A stretch of 64,000 nucleotides of DNA from Enterobacteriaceae bacterium RIT714 (lineage in GTDB: Bacteria; Pseudomonadota; Gammaproteobacteria; Enterobacterales; Enterobacteriaceae), in contig WJYB01000005.1 of NCBI GenBank assembly GCA_009668015.1, positions 234,897 through 298,896 on the forward strand. Direction: 5' to 3'. Shown piece by piece: positions 32,468 to 43,654 of the stretch. A program made the position numbers and the translations under genes. Under the pieces are notes generated by a model that saw nothing but the letters and a program-made list of their open reading frames with translations, made no database searches and had not been told where the DNA came from. Numbering within the stretch: the stretch's first letter is position 1; each line of letters starts with the position of its first letter.

Positions 32468-32526
32468 ACTTTTAAGCCTGTCTGGTTCCTGGAACCGGGC
32501 GGGTCATCTCTCCCGAGGATTAAAGA

Positions 32527-33378
32527 ATGGCTGAAATTACCGCATCCCTGGTAAAAGAGCTGCGCGAACGTACTGGCGCAGGCATGATGGATTGCAAAAA
32601 AGCGCTGACTGAAGCGAACGGCGACATTGAGCTGGCAATTGAAAACATGCGTAAATCCGGCGCGATCAAAGCGGCGAAAAAAGCAGGTAACGTTGCAGCA
32701 GACGGCGTGATCATCACTAAGATCGACGGCAACTACGGCATCATTCTGGAAGTTAACTGCCAGACTGACTTCGTTGCTAAAGATGGTGGTTTCCAGGCAT
32801 TTGCTAACAAAGTTCTGGACGCAGCAGTTGCTGGCAAAATCACTGACGTTGAAGTTCTGAAAGCACAGTTCGAAGAAGAACGTGTTGCGCTGGTTGCTAA
32901 AATCGGTGAGAACATCAACATCCGTCGCGTAGCTTCCCTGGAAGGCGAAGTCCTGGGTTCTTACCAGCACGGCGCGCGTATCGGTGTTCTGGTTGCAGCT
33001 AAAGGCGCAGACGAAGAGCTGGTTAAACAGCTGGCTATGCACATCGCTGCAAGCAAACCAGAATTCGTTAAGCCTGAAGATGTGTCTGCTGAAGTTGTAG
33101 AAAAAGAGTACCAGGTTCAGCTGGACATCGCCATGCAGTCTGGCAAGCCAAAAGAAATCGCAGAGAAAATGGTTGAAGGCCGCATGAAGAAATTCACCGG
33201 CGAAGTTTCTCTGACTGGCCAGCCATTCGTTATGGATCCAAGCAAATCTGTTGCTCAGCTGCTGAAAGAGCACAACGCTGACGTGACTGGCTTCATCCGC
33301 TTCGAAGTGGGCGAAGGCATCGAGAAAGTTGAAACTGACTTCGCAGCAGAAGTTGCTGCAATGTCCAAGCAGTCTTAA
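32527..33378 (+). CDS. tsf: Elongation factor Ts
   Basis: 283 residues, full length. EF-Ts exchanges GDP for GTP on EF-Tu. The N-terminal UBA-like domain contains the conserved [15 protein letters not shown]; the TDFVAKD segment (Asp-Phe pair that disturbs the Mg2+ site of EF-Tu) is near residue 80; coiled-coil and C-terminal domains follow. Start ATG at 32527 with GAGGA upstream. Codon use is that of a highly expressed gene. Confidence 0.99.
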   Translation: MAEITASLVKELRERTGAGMMDCKKALTEANGDIELAIENMRKSGAIKAAKKAGNVAADGVIITKIDGNYGIILEVNCQTDFVAKDGGFQAFANKVLDAAVAGKITDVEVLKAQFEEERVALVAKIGENINIRRVASLEGEVLGSYQHGARIGVLVAAKGADEELVKQLAMHIAASKPEFVKPEDVSAEVVEKEYQVQLDIAMQSGKPKEIAEKMVEGRMKKFTGEVSLTGQPFVMDPSKSVAQLLKEHNADVTGFIRFEVGEGIEKVETDFAAEVAAMSKQS

Positions 33379-33385
33379 TGATTGC

Positions 33386-33416
33386 GAAGGAGCCGCCTGA
33401 GGGCGGCTTCTTTTTG
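33386..33416 (+). terminator. Terminator downstream of tsf
   Basis: GAAGGAGCCGCC, loop TGA, GGGCGGCTTC then TTTTTG, eight bases after the tsf stop. A classic intrinsic terminator ending the rpsB-tsf operon. Confidence 0.92.
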
Positions 33417-33527
33417 CCCGTCATGTGAAAATCAGACAGACACCCGTGGTTTCTGTACTGATATGCGACATACTATGTCGCCAGAATTAACCCCCATCTC
33501 AATCGTTGACAGTCTCAGGAAAGAAAC

Positions 33528-34253
33528 ATGGCTACCAATGCAAAACCCGTGTACAAACGCATTCTGCTTAAGCTGAGTGGCGAAGCACTGCAGGGAACAG
33601 AAGGCTTCGGTATTGACGCAAGCATTCTTGACCGCATGGCACAGGAAATCAAAGAACTGGTTGAACTGGGTATCCAGGTTGGCGTGGTCATTGGCGGTGG
33701 CAACCTTTTCCGTGGCGCTGGTCTGGCGAAAGCGGGTATGAACCGCGTTGTGGGTGACCACATGGGTATGCTCGCAACCGTAATGAATGGCCTGGCGATG
33801 CGCGATGCACTCCATCGTGCGTATGTTAATGCTCGACTGATGTCCGCTATTCCACTGAATGGCGTGTGCGATAATTACAGCTGGGCTGAGGCGATTAGCC
33901 TGCTGCGTAATAACCGTGTAGTGATTCTCTCCGCGGGTACGGGTAATCCATTCTTTACTACCGATTCCGCTGCATGTCTGCGCGGTATTGAAATCGAAGC
34001 CGATGTGGTTCTGAAAGCGACTAAAGTGGATGGCGTGTTTACCGCCGACCCGGCACAAGATCCTACCGCCACCATGTACGAACAGCTGAGCTACACTGAA
34101 GTGCTGGATAAAGAGCTGAAAGTGATGGATCTTGCTGCCTTCACGCTGGCTCGCGACCATAAATTACCGATTCGTGTCTTCAACATGAATAAGCCTGGTG
34201 CACTGCGTCGCGTAGTGATGGGCGAAAAAGAAGGCACTTTGATCACGGAATAA
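33528..34253 (+). CDS. pyrH: UMP kinase
   Basis: 241 residues. It phosphorylates UMP to UDP, activated by GTP and inhibited by UTP; it is of the amino-acid-kinase fold, not the eukaryotic NMP kinase fold. Visible motifs: [12 protein letters not shown] at the start, [11 protein letters not shown] near residue 55, and [13 protein letters not shown] near residue 135. In E. coli it also takes part in pyrimidine repression of carAB. Essential. It lies between tsf and frr in the usual order, with its own upstream region of about 110 bases after the tsf terminator. Confidence 0.98.
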   Translation: MATNAKPVYKRILLKLSGEALQGTEGFGIDASILDRMAQEIKELVELGIQVGVVIGGGNLFRGAGLAKAGMNRVVGDHMGMLATVMNGLAMRDALHRAYVNARLMSAIPLNGVCDNYSWAEAISLLRNNRVVILSAGTGNPFFTTDSAACLRGIEIEADVVLKATKVDGVFTADPAQDPTATMYEQLSYTEVLDKELKVMDLAAFTLARDHKLPIRVFNMNKPGALRRVVMGEKEGTLITE

Positions 34254-34272
34254 TTTCCGTTGACGACAAATA

Positions 34273-34314
34273 CAGGTAAGATTCCGCATTACTTTGTAGT
34301 GGCATTCTTACCTG
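34273..34314. repeat. Imperfect inverted repeat between pyrH and frr
   Basis: CAGGTAAGATTCC (34273-34285) faces GGCATTCTTACCTG (34301-34314), able to form a stem of about 11 bp with one bulge around a loop of about 15 bases. No U tract follows, so it is not a typical terminator. It precedes the frr promoter region (TATACTT near 34350). Confidence 0.6.
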
Positions 34315-34423
34315 GACGCGCCTTTGGCGCTGTCATGAATTAAACGCGACTATACTTAGCACACACCCATACGGCTGTGCTGGCGGATAGTCTGCCTGAG
34401 ACAAGTTTTCAAGGACTCGTAAC

Positions 34424-34981
34424 GTGATTAACGACATCAGAAAAGATGCTGAAACACGCATGGAAAAATGCGTAGAAGCGTTCAAAAACCAAATCAGCAA
34501 AGTGCGTACTGGTCGTGCTTCCCCAAGCCTGCTGGATGGCATTGTAGTGGAATACTACGGTACCCCAACTCCGCTGCGTCAGCTGGCGAGCGTGACGGTA
34601 GAAGACACCCGTACCCTGAAAATCAACGTTTTCGATCGTTCATTGGGCCCGGCTGTAGAAAAAGCTATCATGGCGTCCGATTTGGGTCTGAACCCAAGCT
34701 CTGCGGGCACCGATATCCGCGTTCCATTGCCTCCGCTGACCGAAGAGCGTCGTAAAGAGCTGATCAAAGTGGTTCGTGGTGAAGCCGAAGGCGCGCGCGT
34801 TGCCGTACGTAACGTCCGCCGTGATGCGAACGATAAAGTGAAAGCCCTGCTGAAGGAAAAAGAGATCAGTGAAGATGACGATCGCCGTTCTCAGGACGAC
34901 GTTCAGAAAATGACTGATGCTGCTATCAAGAAAGTTGATGCGGCGCTGGCAGATAAAGAAGCGGAACTGATGCAGTTCTGA
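34424..34981 (+). CDS. frr: Ribosome recycling factor
   Basis: 185 residues, the standard length. With EF-G it splits post-termination ribosomes. It has the two-domain, tRNA-like shape: a three-helix bundle (residues 1-30 and 105-185) and a beta/alpha/beta domain (31-104). Signature segments are [14 protein letters not shown] and the long basic helix from [13 protein letters not shown] to LLKEKEI. The start is the GTG at 34424 (GTGATTAACGAC), translated as Met-Ile-Asn-Asp. Essential. It ends at a terminator before dxr. Confidence 0.98.
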   Translation: MINDIRKDAETRMEKCVEAFKNQISKVRTGRASPSLLDGIVVEYYGTPTPLRQLASVTVEDTRTLKINVFDRSLGPAVEKAIMASDLGLNPSSAGTDIRVPLPPLTEERRKELIKVVRGEAEGARVAVRNVRRDANDKVKALLKEKEISEDDDRRSQDDVQKMTDAAIKKVDAALADKEAELMQF

Positions 34982-35000
34982 TTTCTGACATAATCTGATA

Positions 35001-35047
35001 AACGCCGTTCAGAAAGTCCTGGTGACTTTGCTGGCGGCGTTTTGCTT
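35001..35047 (+). terminator. Terminator downstream of frr
   Basis: AACGCCG ... CGGCGTT outer stem (35001-35007 with 35035-35041) with an inner stem AAAGTC/GACTTT, then TTTGCTTTT. It lies 20 bases after the frr stop and just before dxr. Confidence 0.82.
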
Positions 35048-35077
35048 TTATATGGTTTAACTTTCTCCGGGCATCTC

Positions 35078-36277
35078 ATGAAGCATTTAACTCTCCTCGG
35101 CTCGACCGGTTCGATAGGTTGCAGCACTCTCGACGTTGTTCGCCATAATCCTGAACATTATACGGTGACGGCCCTTGTAGCCGGCAAGAACGTGCAGCGT
35201 ATGGTTGAGCAGTGCCTGGAGTTCTCTCCCCGTTATGCGGTGATGGATGACGAGGAAAGTGCTCGCCAGGTCAAAGAGTTATTGGCCGAGAAACAGAGTC
35301 GGACGGACGTTCTGTGCGGGCAGCAGGCAGCCTGTGAGATGGCGGCGCTCGACGAAGTCGACCTGGTCATGGCGGCGATTGTCGGTGCTGCCGGGTTGTT
35401 GCCAACGCTTGCCGCGATTGATGCAGGTAAAACAGTATTGCTGGCAAACAAAGAGTCGCTGGTGACCTGCGGTCGTCTCTTTATGGACGCGGTAAAGCAG
35501 CGTGGCGCGCGTCTTTTACCGGTTGATAGCGAACATAACGCGATTTTTCAGAGTTTACCGCAACCTTTTCAGCAAAACCTGGGGTACGCTTCCCTTGAGC
35601 AGAATGGGGTTGTGTCTATTCTGCTTACCGGGTCTGGTGGCCCATTCCGTGAAACGCCATTGTCTGAGCTGGCTTGTATGACGCCCGATCAGGCTTGTCG
35701 CCATCCGAACTGGTCGATGGGACGAAAAATCTCCGTCGATTCTGCCACCATGATGAATAAAGGTCTGGAATACATTGAAGCTCGCTGGCTGTTTAATGCC
35801 TCAGCGAAACAGATGGAAGTGCTGATCCACCCGCAGTCGGTGATTCATTCCATGGTGCGTTATCAGGACGGAAGCGTTCTGGCGCAATTGGGTGAACCGG
35901 ATATGCGCACACCAATCGCACACTCGATGGCGTGGCCAAACCGGGTGATCTCTGGGGCAAAACCGCTCGATTTTTGCAAGCTCAGCTCACTGACATTTAG
36001 TGAACCTGACTACGACCGATACCCGTGTCTGAAGCTGGCGATGAACGCTTTTGACCAGGGGCAGGCGGCAACGACGGCACTCAATGCAGCCAATGAAATT
36101 ACCGTTGAGGCATTTCTGAAAGAGCAAATCCGCTTCACCGATATTGCGGCGCTCAATCTGTCGGTTCTCGAAATAATGGATTTACGTGAACCACAGAGTG
36201 TAGAAGAAGTGTTGGCAGTAGATGCACAGGCTCGCGCTGAAGCGCGTAAACAAGTGACACGACTCGCAAGCTGGTGA
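35078..36277 (+). CDS. dxr: 1-deoxy-D-xylulose 5-phosphate reductoisomerase
   Basis: 399 residues from the ATG at 35078 (E. coli 398). It converts DXP to 2-C-methyl-D-erythritol 4-phosphate with NADPH, the committed step of the MEP isoprenoid pathway and the target of fosmidomycin. Visible: the NADPH loop [14 protein letters not shown] near residue 5, [12 protein letters not shown] near residue 149 with metal ligands Asp and Glu, the [10 protein letters not shown] flexible loop near residue 185, and the [13 protein letters not shown] segment. An upstream TTG in the same frame falls in the frr terminator. Start of the envelope gene cluster. Confidence 0.98.
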   Translation: MKHLTLLGSTGSIGCSTLDVVRHNPEHYTVTALVAGKNVQRMVEQCLEFSPRYAVMDDEESARQVKELLAEKQSRTDVLCGQQAACEMAALDEVDLVMAAIVGAAGLLPTLAAIDAGKTVLLANKESLVTCGRLFMDAVKQRGARLLPVDSEHNAIFQSLPQPFQQNLGYASLEQNGVVSILLTGSGGPFRETPLSELACMTPDQACRHPNWSMGRKISVDSATMMNKGLEYIEARWLFNASAKQMEVLIHPQSVIHSMVRYQDGSVLAQLGEPDMRTPIAHSMAWPNRVISGAKPLDFCKLSSLTFSEPDYDRYPCLKLAMNAFDQGQAATTALNAANEITVEAFLKEQIRFTDIAALNLSVLEIMDLREPQSVEEVLAVDAQARAEARKQVTRLASW

Positions 36278-36376
36278 TAATCCATCCACTCGTGGTTGTG
36301 CTATTTGTTAGCGTTGGGCTTCAGTGATATAGTCTGCGCCATCTGCTCGCAGGTATTTGACTTTGAGTGGTCAGGT

Positions 36377-36403
36377 AAGCCGTGGTTTGACACGGCTTTT
36401 TTG
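36377..36403 (+). terminator. Terminator-like hairpin between dxr and uppS
   Basis: AAGCCGTG, loop GTTTGA, CACGGCTT then TTTTG. It lies 100 bases after dxr and 60 before uppS, so uppS probably has an additional promoter. Confidence 0.85.
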
Positions 36404-36462
36404 TGTAAAGGCTTCAGTATTCCTGAGTACCGCTTAATCCTTTCAGGGACTAATAACGCGTT

Positions 36463-37221
36463 ATGTTGTCTGCGAATCAACCAATAAGCGAAAACTTGCC
36501 AGCTCATGGCTGTCGTCATGTAGCAATCATTATGGATGGCAATGGGCGCTGGGCGAAAAGACAAGGGAAGATACGAGCCTTTGGGCATAAAGCTGGGGCG
36601 AAATCTGTTCGCCGCGCCGTCTCTTTTGCTGCTAACAACGGCATTGATGCGTTAACGCTCTATGCTTTTAGCAGTGAGAACTGGAATCGACCTGCGCAGG
36701 AAGTCACTGCGTTGATGGAGTTGTTTGTGTGGGCGTTAGACAGCGAAGTAAAAAGCCTGCACCGTCACAACGTGCGTTTGCGCATCATTGGCGATACCAG
36801 TCGTTTCAACTCACGTTTGCAGGAACGTATTCGTAAAGCGGAAGCGTTAACCGAAAATAATACCGGTCTGACGCTCAATATCGCGGCGAACTATGGCGGA
36901 CGTTGGGACATTATCCAGGGGGTTCGGCATTTGGCTGAACAAGTTCAGGAAGGGCTGTTGAGACCCGACCAAATTGATGAAGACGCGCTCGGAAAGCAAA
37001 TCTGCATGAATGAACTGGCACCCGTGGATTTGGTAATTAGGACAGGGGGAGAACATCGCATCAGTAATTTTTTGCTTTGGCAAATTGCCTATGCCGAACT
37101 TTACTTTACGGATGTTCTTTGGCCCGATTTTGATGAACAAGACTTTGAAGGTGCGCTGTATGCCTTTGCCAATCGTGAGCGTCGCTTCGGCGGTACTGAG
37201 CCAGGCACCGAAAAAGTCTGA
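36463..37221 (+). CDS. uppS: Undecaprenyl diphosphate synthase
   Basis: 252 residues (also named ispU in E. coli). It condenses eight isopentenyl diphosphates onto farnesyl diphosphate in cis, giving the C55 lipid carrier used for peptidoglycan and O-antigen. The active-site motif [14 protein letters not shown] (Asp near residue 25) is at the N-terminus, with SENWNRP near residue 75 and [15 protein letters not shown] near residue 190. Essential. It is followed by cdsA after 12 bases. Confidence 0.98.
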   Translation: MLSANQPISENLPAHGCRHVAIIMDGNGRWAKRQGKIRAFGHKAGAKSVRRAVSFAANNGIDALTLYAFSSENWNRPAQEVTALMELFVWALDSEVKSLHRHNVRLRIIGDTSRFNSRLQERIRKAEALTENNTGLTLNIAANYGGRWDIIQGVRHLAEQVQEGLLRPDQIDEDALGKQICMNELAPVDLVIRTGGEHRISNFLLWQIAYAELYFTDVLWPDFDEQDFEGALYAFANRERRFGGTEPGTEKV

Positions 37222-37233
37222 TGGGGGTAGCTT

Positions 37234-38091
37234 TTGCTGAAGTATCGCCTGATTTCCGCTTTTGTATTAATACCCATCGTTATCGCAGCGTTGTTTTTAC
37301 TGCCGCCGGTGGGATTTGCTATTGTCACGCTGGTGGTGTGTATGCTCGCAGCGTGGGAATGGGGGCAGCTTAGCGGCTTTACGTCGCGCACTCAGCGGGT
37401 ATGGCTGGCGGTACTCTGTGGCCTGTTGCTGGCGCTGATGCTGTTTATGCTGCCTGAGTATCATCATGATATTCATCAGCCATTGGTGGCTGGTTCGCTA
37501 TGGGCATCGTTGGGCTGGTGGATTGCCGCGCTTTTACTGGTTCTTTTTTATCCCGGTTCTGCGACGATTTGGCGCAACTCTAAAACGCTGCGTCTGATTT
37601 TTGGCCTGCTCACAATCATTCCTTTTTTCTGGGGTATGCTGGTGTTACGTGCCTGGCACTACGATCAGAACCACTACAGCGGCGCATTGTGGCTGCTTTA
37701 TGTGATGATTCTGGTGTGGGGGGCTGACTCTGGCGCCTATATGTTTGGTAAACTCTTTGGCAAACATAAACTGGCTCCAAAGGTTTCTCCTGGCAAAACA
37801 TGGCAGGGTTTCTTCGGTGGTCTGTTTACGGCAGCAATCATCTCGTGGGGATATGGCGTGTGGGCGAATCTTGACGTCGCACCGACTACCCTGCTGATTT
37901 GTTCTATCTTTGCTGCGCTGGCATCCGTATTAGGTGACTTGACCGAGAGTATGTTTAAGCGTGAAGCAGGGATTAAAGACAGCGGTCATCTTATTCCGGG
38001 ACATGGTGGAATATTGGATCGCATAGATAGTCTGACGGCTGCGGTACCTGTGTTTGCATGCCTGTTGTTGCTGGTATTCGGGACGATTTAA
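37234..38091 (+). CDS. cdsA: Phosphatidate cytidylyltransferase
   Basis: 285 residues starting at a TTG at 37234, preceded by GGGGG; the TTG start and length match E. coli. CdsA makes CDP-diacylglycerol from phosphatidate and CTP in the inner membrane, the branch point of phospholipid synthesis. It has about eight membrane segments and the signature [21 protein letters not shown] (only part quoted) near residue 225, containing the metal-binding aspartates. The end comes 11 bases before rseP, so rseP is probably coupled. Confidence 0.97.
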   Translation: MLKYRLISAFVLIPIVIAALFLLPPVGFAIVTLVVCMLAAWEWGQLSGFTSRTQRVWLAVLCGLLLALMLFMLPEYHHDIHQPLVAGSLWASLGWWIAALLLVLFYPGSATIWRNSKTLRLIFGLLTIIPFFWGMLVLRAWHYDQNHYSGALWLLYVMILVWGADSGAYMFGKLFGKHKLAPKVSPGKTWQGFFGGLFTAAIISWGYGVWANLDVAPTTLLICSIFAALASVLGDLTESMFKREAGIKDSGHLIPGHGGILDRIDSLTAAVPVFACLLLLVFGTI

Positions 38092-38102
38092 CGGAAGGTT
38101 TT

Positions 38103-39455
38103 ATGCTGAGCATTCTCTGGAATCTGGCGGCGTTCATCATTGCACTGGGTGTACTGATCACCGTGCATGAGTTTGGCCATTTCTGGGTTGCCCGGCGTTG
38201 CGGGGTTCGAGTCGAGCGTTTTTCTGTTGGCTTTGGTAAGTCGCTGTGGCGTCGAACCGATCGTCACGGCACTGAGTTTGTCATTGCGCTGATCCCGCTT
38301 GGCGGCTACGTCAAAATGCTTGATGAACGCGTCGAACCTGTTGCACCCGAAATGCGACACTACGCATTCAATAATAAAACGGTCGGCCAGCGCGCCGCCA
38401 TCATTGCTGCCGGCCCGGTAGCCAATTTCATCTTTGCTGTGTTCGCTTATTGGCTGGTGTTTATCATCGGTGTCCCTGGTGTTCGTCCGGTTGTTGGCGA
38501 AATTACAGCCAATTCAATCGCCGCAACGGCGCAAATTACACCAGGCATGGAACTTAAAGCGATAGATGGCATCGAAACCCCTGATTGGGATGCCGTCAGG
38601 CTGCAATTGGTTTCTAAAATCGGTGATGAGCAGGCAACGATCAGCGTTTCACCGTTTGGTGCCAGTCAGCGAGAAGAAAAAGTCCTCGACTTACGTCACT
38701 GGACTTTCGAGCCTGACAAAGAAGATCCTGTTGCAGCACTGGGCATTCGCCCACGTGGTGCGCAGATCGAACCGGTGTTAGCAGAAGTACAGGCCGATTC
38801 GGCCGCACGTAAAGCAGGTTTGCAAGCGGGCGACAGGATCGTTAAAGTCGATGGTCAGCCTTTAACGCAGTGGATGACCTTTGTTATTCTGGTGCGCGAT
38901 AATCCAGGCACGCCGTTGGCGCTTGAAGTTGAAAGACAGGGGAGTCCGCTCTCTCTGACGCTAATCCCGGATACCAAACCGGGTGGTGGTAAGGCAGAAG
39001 GATTTGCTGGCGTGGTGCCAAAAGTCATCCCGCTGCCAGATGAGTACAAAACAATACGCCAGTATGGGCCGTTTAGCGCTATCGTTGAAGCCACGGATAA
39101 AACATGGCAATTGATGAAGCTTACGGTCAACATGTTGGGGAAATTGATAACCGGTGATGTGAAACTGAACAACCTCAGTGGGCCGATTTCTATCGCTCAG
39201 GGGGCTGGGATGTCAGCGGAATTCGGGGTGATTTACTATCTCATGTTTCTCGCGCTCATTAGCGTGAATCTGGGGATAATCAACCTGTTCCCGCTTCCCG
39301 TTTTAGACGGGGGGCATCTGCTGTTTTTAGCGATCGAAAAGCTAAAAGGCGGACCGGTATCCGAGCGAGTTCAAGACTTTAGTTATCGCATTGGCTCGAT
39401 ACTGCTGGTGCTGTTAATGGGGCTTGCGCTTTTCAATGATTTCTCTCGGTTGTAA
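38103..39455 (+). CDS. rseP: Site-2 zinc metalloprotease RseP
   Basis: 450 residues from the ATG at 38103, which has GGAAGG just upstream; the 15 codons open before it lie inside cdsA. RseP cleaves RseA within the membrane after DegS, releasing sigmaE, and also clears leftover signal peptides. Visible: zinc motif HEFGH (His22, Glu23, His26), two periplasmic PDZ domains (about 115-300), and [11 protein letters not shown] near residue 397, whose Asp is the third zinc ligand. Essential in E. coli. Confidence 0.98.
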   Translation: MLSILWNLAAFIIALGVLITVHEFGHFWVARRCGVRVERFSVGFGKSLWRRTDRHGTEFVIALIPLGGYVKMLDERVEPVAPEMRHYAFNNKTVGQRAAIIAAGPVANFIFAVFAYWLVFIIGVPGVRPVVGEITANSIAATAQITPGMELKAIDGIETPDWDAVRLQLVSKIGDEQATISVSPFGASQREEKVLDLRHWTFEPDKEDPVAALGIRPRGAQIEPVLAEVQADSAARKAGLQAGDRIVKVDGQPLTQWMTFVILVRDNPGTPLALEVERQGSPLSLTLIPDTKPGGGKAEGFAGVVPKVIPLPDEYKTIRQYGPFSAIVEATDKTWQLMKLTVNMLGKLITGDVKLNNLSGPISIAQGAGMSAEFGVIYYLMFLALISVNLGIINLFPLPVLDGGHLLFLAIEKLKGGPVSERVQDFSYRIGSILLVLLMGLALFNDFSRL

Positions 39456-39486
39456 GAGAGATAGTTAGGAAGAATGCATAATAACG

Positions 39487-41904
39487 ATGGCGATGAAAAA
39501 GTTGCTCATAGCGTCGCTGCTGTTTAGCAGCGCAACCGTATACGGTGCTGAAGGTTTCGTGGTGAAGGATATTCATTTCGAAGGTCTTCAGCGTGTCGCC
39601 GTCGGTGCGGCCCTCCTCAGTATGCCAGTTCGCCAGGGCGACACGGTTAATGATGAAGATATCAGTAATACCATTCGCGCATTGTTTGCCACTGGCAACT
39701 TTGAGGATGTTCGCGTCCTTCGCGATGGTGATACGCTGCTGGTTCAGGTGAAAGAACGCCCGACGATTGCCAGTATTACTTTCTCCGGCAACAAGTCGGT
39801 GAAAGATGACATGCTCAAGCAAAACCTTGAAGCATCTGGCGTTCGTGTCGGTGAATCACTGGACCGCACCACTCTGTCCGATATCGAGAAAGGACTCGAA
39901 GATTTCTACTATAGCGTCGGTAAATACAGCGCGAGCGTAAAAGCGGTTGTTACTCCGCTGCCACGTAACCGCGTTGACCTGAAGCTTGTCTTCCAGGAAG
40001 GGGTTTCTGCGAAAATCCAGCAGATCAACATCGTGGGTAACCATGCGTTCAGTACGGACGAGTTGATCTCGACATTCCAGCTCCGCGACGAAGTGCCGTG
40101 GTGGAACGTGGTTGGGGATCGTAAATACCAGAAGCAGAAGCTGGCGGGCGATCTCGAAACCTTGCGTAGCTACTATCTGGACCGCGGTTATGCCCGTTTC
40201 AACATTGACTCGACGCAAGTCAGTCTGACTCCGGACAAGAAAGGGATCTACATTACGGTTAACATTACTGAAGGCGATCAGTACAAGCTTTCTGGTGTTG
40301 AAGTGAGTGGAAACCTGGCGGGGCATTCTGCTGAAATCGAGAGCATGACGAAACTCCAGCCGGGTGAACTGTACAGCGGTGCTAAAGTGACCAAAATGGA
40401 AGACGGCATTAAAAAGCTGCTCGGCCGCTATGGTTATGCCTACCCGCGTGTACAGACACAGCCAGAAATTAACGATACCGACAAAACGGTCAAGCTTCAC
40501 GTCAATGTGGATGCTGGCAACCGTTTCTACGTGCGTAAGATTCGCTTTGAAGGTAACGATACCTCCAAAGATTCCGTGCTGCGTCGCGAAATGCGCCAGA
40601 TGGAAGGCGCATGGTTAGGTAGCGATCTGGTCGATCAGGGTAAAGAACGTTTGAATCGTCTGGGCTATTTCGAAACCGTTGATACCGATACTCAACGTGT
40701 GGCAGGCCGCCCGGATCAGGTAGACGTTGTCTACAAGGTTAAAGAGCGTAATACCGGTAGCTTTAACTTCGGTGTGGGTTACGGCACAGAAAGTGGCGTG
40801 AGCTTCCAGGTCGGTGTTCAGCAGGACAACTGGCTGGGTACAGGTTATTCCGTGGGTATCAACGGTACCAAGAATGACTACCAAACCTACTCTGAATTCT
40901 CTGTTACTAACCCGTACTTCACCGTTGATGGTGTGAGTCTGGGCGGTCGTATCTTCTATAACGACTTTAAAGCAGACGATGCTGATCTCTCCTCCTACAC
41001 CAACAAAAGTTATGGTCTGGATGGTACGCTCGGCTTCCCGATTAACGAATACAACACCCTGCGTGCTGGTTTAGGTTATGTGCATAACGACCTGTCCAAT
41101 ATGCAACCTCAGGTGGCAATGTGGCGTTATCTGGATTCCATCGGTCAGTCAGCCAGCACGTCAAGCGACAACAACGGTTTTGCTGCAGACGACTTCACCT
41201 TCAACTATGGTTGGACATACAACCGTCTTGACCGTGGTTTCTTCCCGACAGAAGGTTCTCGTGTCAACCTGAATGGTAAAGTGACTGTTCCGGGCTCTGA
41301 TAACGAGTTCTACAAGTTGACGCTGGATACCGCTTCTTACTTCCCGATTGATGGGGATCACAAGTGGGTGGTACTGGGTCGTACGCGTTGGGGTTACGGT
41401 GACGGCTTAGGTGGCAAAGAGTTGCCATTCTATGAGAACTTCTATGCCGGTGGTTCCAGCACGGTACGTGGCTTCCAGTCTAATAACATTGGTCCGAAAG
41501 CGGTGTACTACGGCGGTAACGACACCGATAACTGTGATAAAAAGTCTTCGTCAGAAGTCTGTAGCTCTGATGACGCGGTAGGCGGTAACGCCATGGGTGT
41601 TGCCAGCCTGGAAGTCATTACACCTACGCCATTTATCAGCGACAAGTATGCGAACTCCGTACGTACCTCGTTCTTCTGGGATGCGGGTACCGTGTGGGAT
41701 ACCAACTGGGAGAACACTGCTCAGATGAAAGCAGAAGGTGTGCCGGATTACAGCGATCCGAGCAATATTCGCATGTCTGCAGGTATCGCATTACAATGGA
41801 TGTCGCCGTTGGGGCCGTTGGTCTTCTCCTACGCCCAGCCGTTTAAAAAATACGATGGAGACAAAGCGGAGCAGTTCCAGTTTAACATTGGTAAAACCTG
41901 GTAA
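39487..41904 (+). CDS. bamA: Outer membrane protein assembly factor BamA
   Basis: 805 residues (E. coli 810). The signal peptide ends at VYG (residue 20). Five POTRA domains (about 22-420) bind BamB-E and nascent proteins, followed by a 16-strand barrel with the conserved VRGF motif of loop 6 ([15 protein letters not shown]) and a C-terminal FNIGKTW with terminal Trp. BamA folds and inserts beta-barrel proteins into the outer membrane. The extracellular region after GNDTDN (residues about 680-700) carries the [10 protein letters not shown] disulfide segment. It lies 31 bases after rseP. Confidence 0.98.
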   Translation: MAMKKLLIASLLFSSATVYGAEGFVVKDIHFEGLQRVAVGAALLSMPVRQGDTVNDEDISNTIRALFATGNFEDVRVLRDGDTLLVQVKERPTIASITFSGNKSVKDDMLKQNLEASGVRVGESLDRTTLSDIEKGLEDFYYSVGKYSASVKAVVTPLPRNRVDLKLVFQEGVSAKIQQINIVGNHAFSTDELISTFQLRDEVPWWNVVGDRKYQKQKLAGDLETLRSYYLDRGYARFNIDSTQVSLTPDKKGIYITVNITEGDQYKLSGVEVSGNLAGHSAEIESMTKLQPGELYSGAKVTKMEDGIKKLLGRYGYAYPRVQTQPEINDTDKTVKLHVNVDAGNRFYVRKIRFEGNDTSKDSVLRREMRQMEGAWLGSDLVDQGKERLNRLGYFETVDTDTQRVAGRPDQVDVVYKVKERNTGSFNFGVGYGTESGVSFQVGVQQDNWLGTGYSVGINGTKNDYQTYSEFSVTNPYFTVDGVSLGGRIFYNDFKADDADLSSYTNKSYGLDGTLGFPINEYNTLRAGLGYVHNDLSNMQPQVAMWRYLDSIGQSASTSSDNNGFAADDFTFNYGWTYNRLDRGFFPTEGSRVNLNGKVTVPGSDNEFYKLTLDTASYFPIDGDHKWVVLGRTRWGYGDGLGGKELPFYENFYAGGSSTVRGFQSNNIGPKAVYYGGNDTDNCDKKSSSEVCSSDDAVGGNAMGVASLEVITPTPFISDKYANSVRTSFFWDAGTVWDTNWENTAQMKAEGVPDYSDPSNIRMSAGIALQWMSPLGPLVFSYAQPFKKYDGDKAEQFQFNIGKTW

Positions 41905-41949
41905 CTTTCCGTTGCAATGGAATGCGTTGGCAGTGTAGCGCTGACAACC

Positions 41950-42003
41950 GGCGATCGCACAGACGATCGCCTTGCCACGCAAAGAACGGTACCTTCGGGT
42001 GCC
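41950..42003. repeat. Two intercistronic hairpins between bamA and skp
   Basis: First stem GGCGATCG / CGATCGCC (41950-41957 with 41964-41971), perfect. Second stem GGTACC, loop TTCG, GGTGCC (41988-42003). Neither is followed by a U tract. They lie in the 122-base bamA-skp spacer, suggesting mRNA processing or 5' protection of skp mRNA rather than termination. Confidence 0.65.
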
Positions 42004-42026
42004 AATGGGATGGTAAGGAGTTTATT

Positions 42027-42521
42027 GTGAAAAAGTGGTTATTAGCTGCAGGTCTGGGTTTGGCAATGGTGACTTCTGCTCAGGCAGCGGACAAAATTGC
42101 AATCGTCAACATGGGTAATCTTTTCCAGCAAGTTGCACAGAAAACGGGCGTTTCTGCCACTCTGGAAAATGAATTCAAAGGCCGTGCTGGCGAACTGCAA
42201 GGTATGGAAAACGACCTTCAGTCCAAAATGCAGCGTCTGCAGCGTGATGGTTCTACCATGAAGGCTAGCGACCGCAGCAAGCTGGAAAAAGACGTCATGG
42301 CACAGCGCCAGACTTTCTCCCAGAAAGCGCAGGCTTTCGAGCAGGATCGTCAGCGTCGTTCTAACGAAGAACGCGGTAAACTGGTTACTCGTATCCAGAC
42401 TGCTGTGAAATCTGTTGCTGCCGATCAGAACATCGATCTGGTTGTTGACGCGAATGCTGTTGCTTTCAATAGCAGCGATGTTAAAGACATCACTGCAGAT
42501 GTGCTGAAACAGGTTAAATAA
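42027..42521 (+). CDS. skp: Periplasmic chaperone Skp (OmpH)
   Basis: 164 residues from the GTG at 42027, with AAGGAG at 42015-42020 (E. coli 161 residues, also GTG). The open frame upstream gives no signal peptide. The signal peptide [20 protein letters not shown] is cleaved before ADKIAIVN. Skp forms a jellyfish-like trimer with long helical arms (residues about 40-130, rich in K, E, Q and R) that hold unfolded outer membrane proteins for BamA. It lies three bases before lpxD. Confidence 0.97.
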   Translation: MKKWLLAAGLGLAMVTSAQAADKIAIVNMGNLFQQVAQKTGVSATLENEFKGRAGELQGMENDLQSKMQRLQRDGSTMKASDRSKLEKDVMAQRQTFSQKAQAFEQDRQRRSNEERGKLVTRIQTAVKSVAADQNIDLVVDANAVAFNSSDVKDITADVLKQVK

Positions 42522-42524
42522 GTA

Positions 42525-43550
42525 ATGCCTTCAATTCGACTGGCTGAACTCGCTCAGCAGTTGGATGCAGAATTACACGGTGATGGCGATATCGTCATCA
42601 CCGCTGTTGCGTCCATGCAATCTGCTAAAGCAGGCACTATTACGTTCATGGTAAGCCCTAAGTACCGTGAACACCTGGCTCAATGCCAGGCGTCTGCTGT
42701 CGTTCTGACGCAGGACGACCTTCCGTTTGCCACAAGCGCTGCGTTGGTGGTGAAAAATCCCTACCTTACATACGCGCGCATGGCTCAGATTTTAGATACC
42801 ACGCCGCAGCCGGCGCAGAACATTGCTGCCAGTGCCGTCATCGATCCTTCGGCGCAGCTGGGTAGCAACGTAGCCATTGGTCCGAATGCCGTTATCGAAT
42901 CCAACGTCGTATTGGGTGATAACGTTGTGATTGGCGCGGGTTGCTTCGTGGGTAAAAACACGAAAATTGGTGCAGGCTCGCGTTTATGGGCCAACGTGAC
43001 CATTTATCATGAGATCGAGATTGGCGAGAACTGTTTGATTCAGTCCAGCACCGTTATCGGTTCGGACGGTTTCGGCTACGCCAACGATCGTGGCAACTGG
43101 ATTAAGATCCCCCAGCTTGGCCGCGTCATTATTGGCGATCGCGTAGAGATCGGTGCGTGTACGACCATTGACCGCGGTGCGCTCGACGATACCGTCATTG
43201 GCCATGGTGTGATCATTGATAATCAGTGTCAGATTGCGCACAACGTGGTTATTGGCGACAATACGGCAGTTGCGGGCGGCGTAATCATGGCAGGCAGCCT
43301 GAAAATAGGCCGTTACTGCATGATCGGTGGTGCCAGCGTGATCAATGGGCATATGGAAATATGCGATAAAGTCACGGTGACAGGCATGGGCATGGTGATG
43401 CGTCCTATCACTGAGCCAGGTGTCTACTCCTCCGGCATTCCGCTGCAACCAAACAAAGTGTGGCGTAAAACCGCAGCCCTGGTGATGAATATTGATGATA
43501 TGAGCAAGCGTCTCAAAGCTATTGAGCGCAAAATCGATCAACAAGACTAA
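42525..43550 (+). CDS. lpxD: UDP-3-O-(3-hydroxymyristoyl)glucosamine N-acyltransferase
   Basis: 341 residues, full length. LpxD adds the second 3-hydroxymyristoyl chain to the lipid A precursor, from acyl-ACP. An N-terminal uridine-binding domain (1-100) precedes a left-handed beta-helix of hexapeptide repeats ([20 protein letters not shown] ...). The catalytic His lies in [11 protein letters not shown], near residue 239. A C-terminal helical extension ([20 protein letters not shown]) binds ACP. It starts three bases after the skp stop. Confidence 0.98.
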   Translation: MPSIRLAELAQQLDAELHGDGDIVITAVASMQSAKAGTITFMVSPKYREHLAQCQASAVVLTQDDLPFATSAALVVKNPYLTYARMAQILDTTPQPAQNIAASAVIDPSAQLGSNVAIGPNAVIESNVVLGDNVVIGAGCFVGKNTKIGAGSRLWANVTIYHEIEIGENCLIQSSTVIGSDGFGYANDRGNWIKIPQLGRVIIGDRVEIGACTTIDRGALDDTVIGHGVIIDNQCQIAHNVVIGDNTAVAGGVIMAGSLKIGRYCMIGGASVINGHMEICDKVTVTGMGMVMRPITEPGVYSSGIPLQPNKVWRKTAALVMNIDDMSKRLKAIERKIDQQD

Positions 43551-43578
43551 GCGTTCATCCGCATAACGCTAAATTTCC

Positions 43579-43612
43579 CGGCCTGTCGGCTTTCTTCTAA
43601 ACCGGCAGGCCG
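43579..43612. repeat. Hairpin between lpxD and fabZ
   Basis: CGGCCTGTCGG (43579-43589) pairs with CCGGCAGGCCG (43602-43612) with one wobble pair, loop 12 bases. It is followed by TGTTATTATTGC rather than a T run. It lies 42 bases before the TTG start of fabZ. Confidence 0.65.
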
Positions 43613-43654
43613 TGTTATTATTGCTATTCAGTACATTTTGACAGGAAGAGTATT

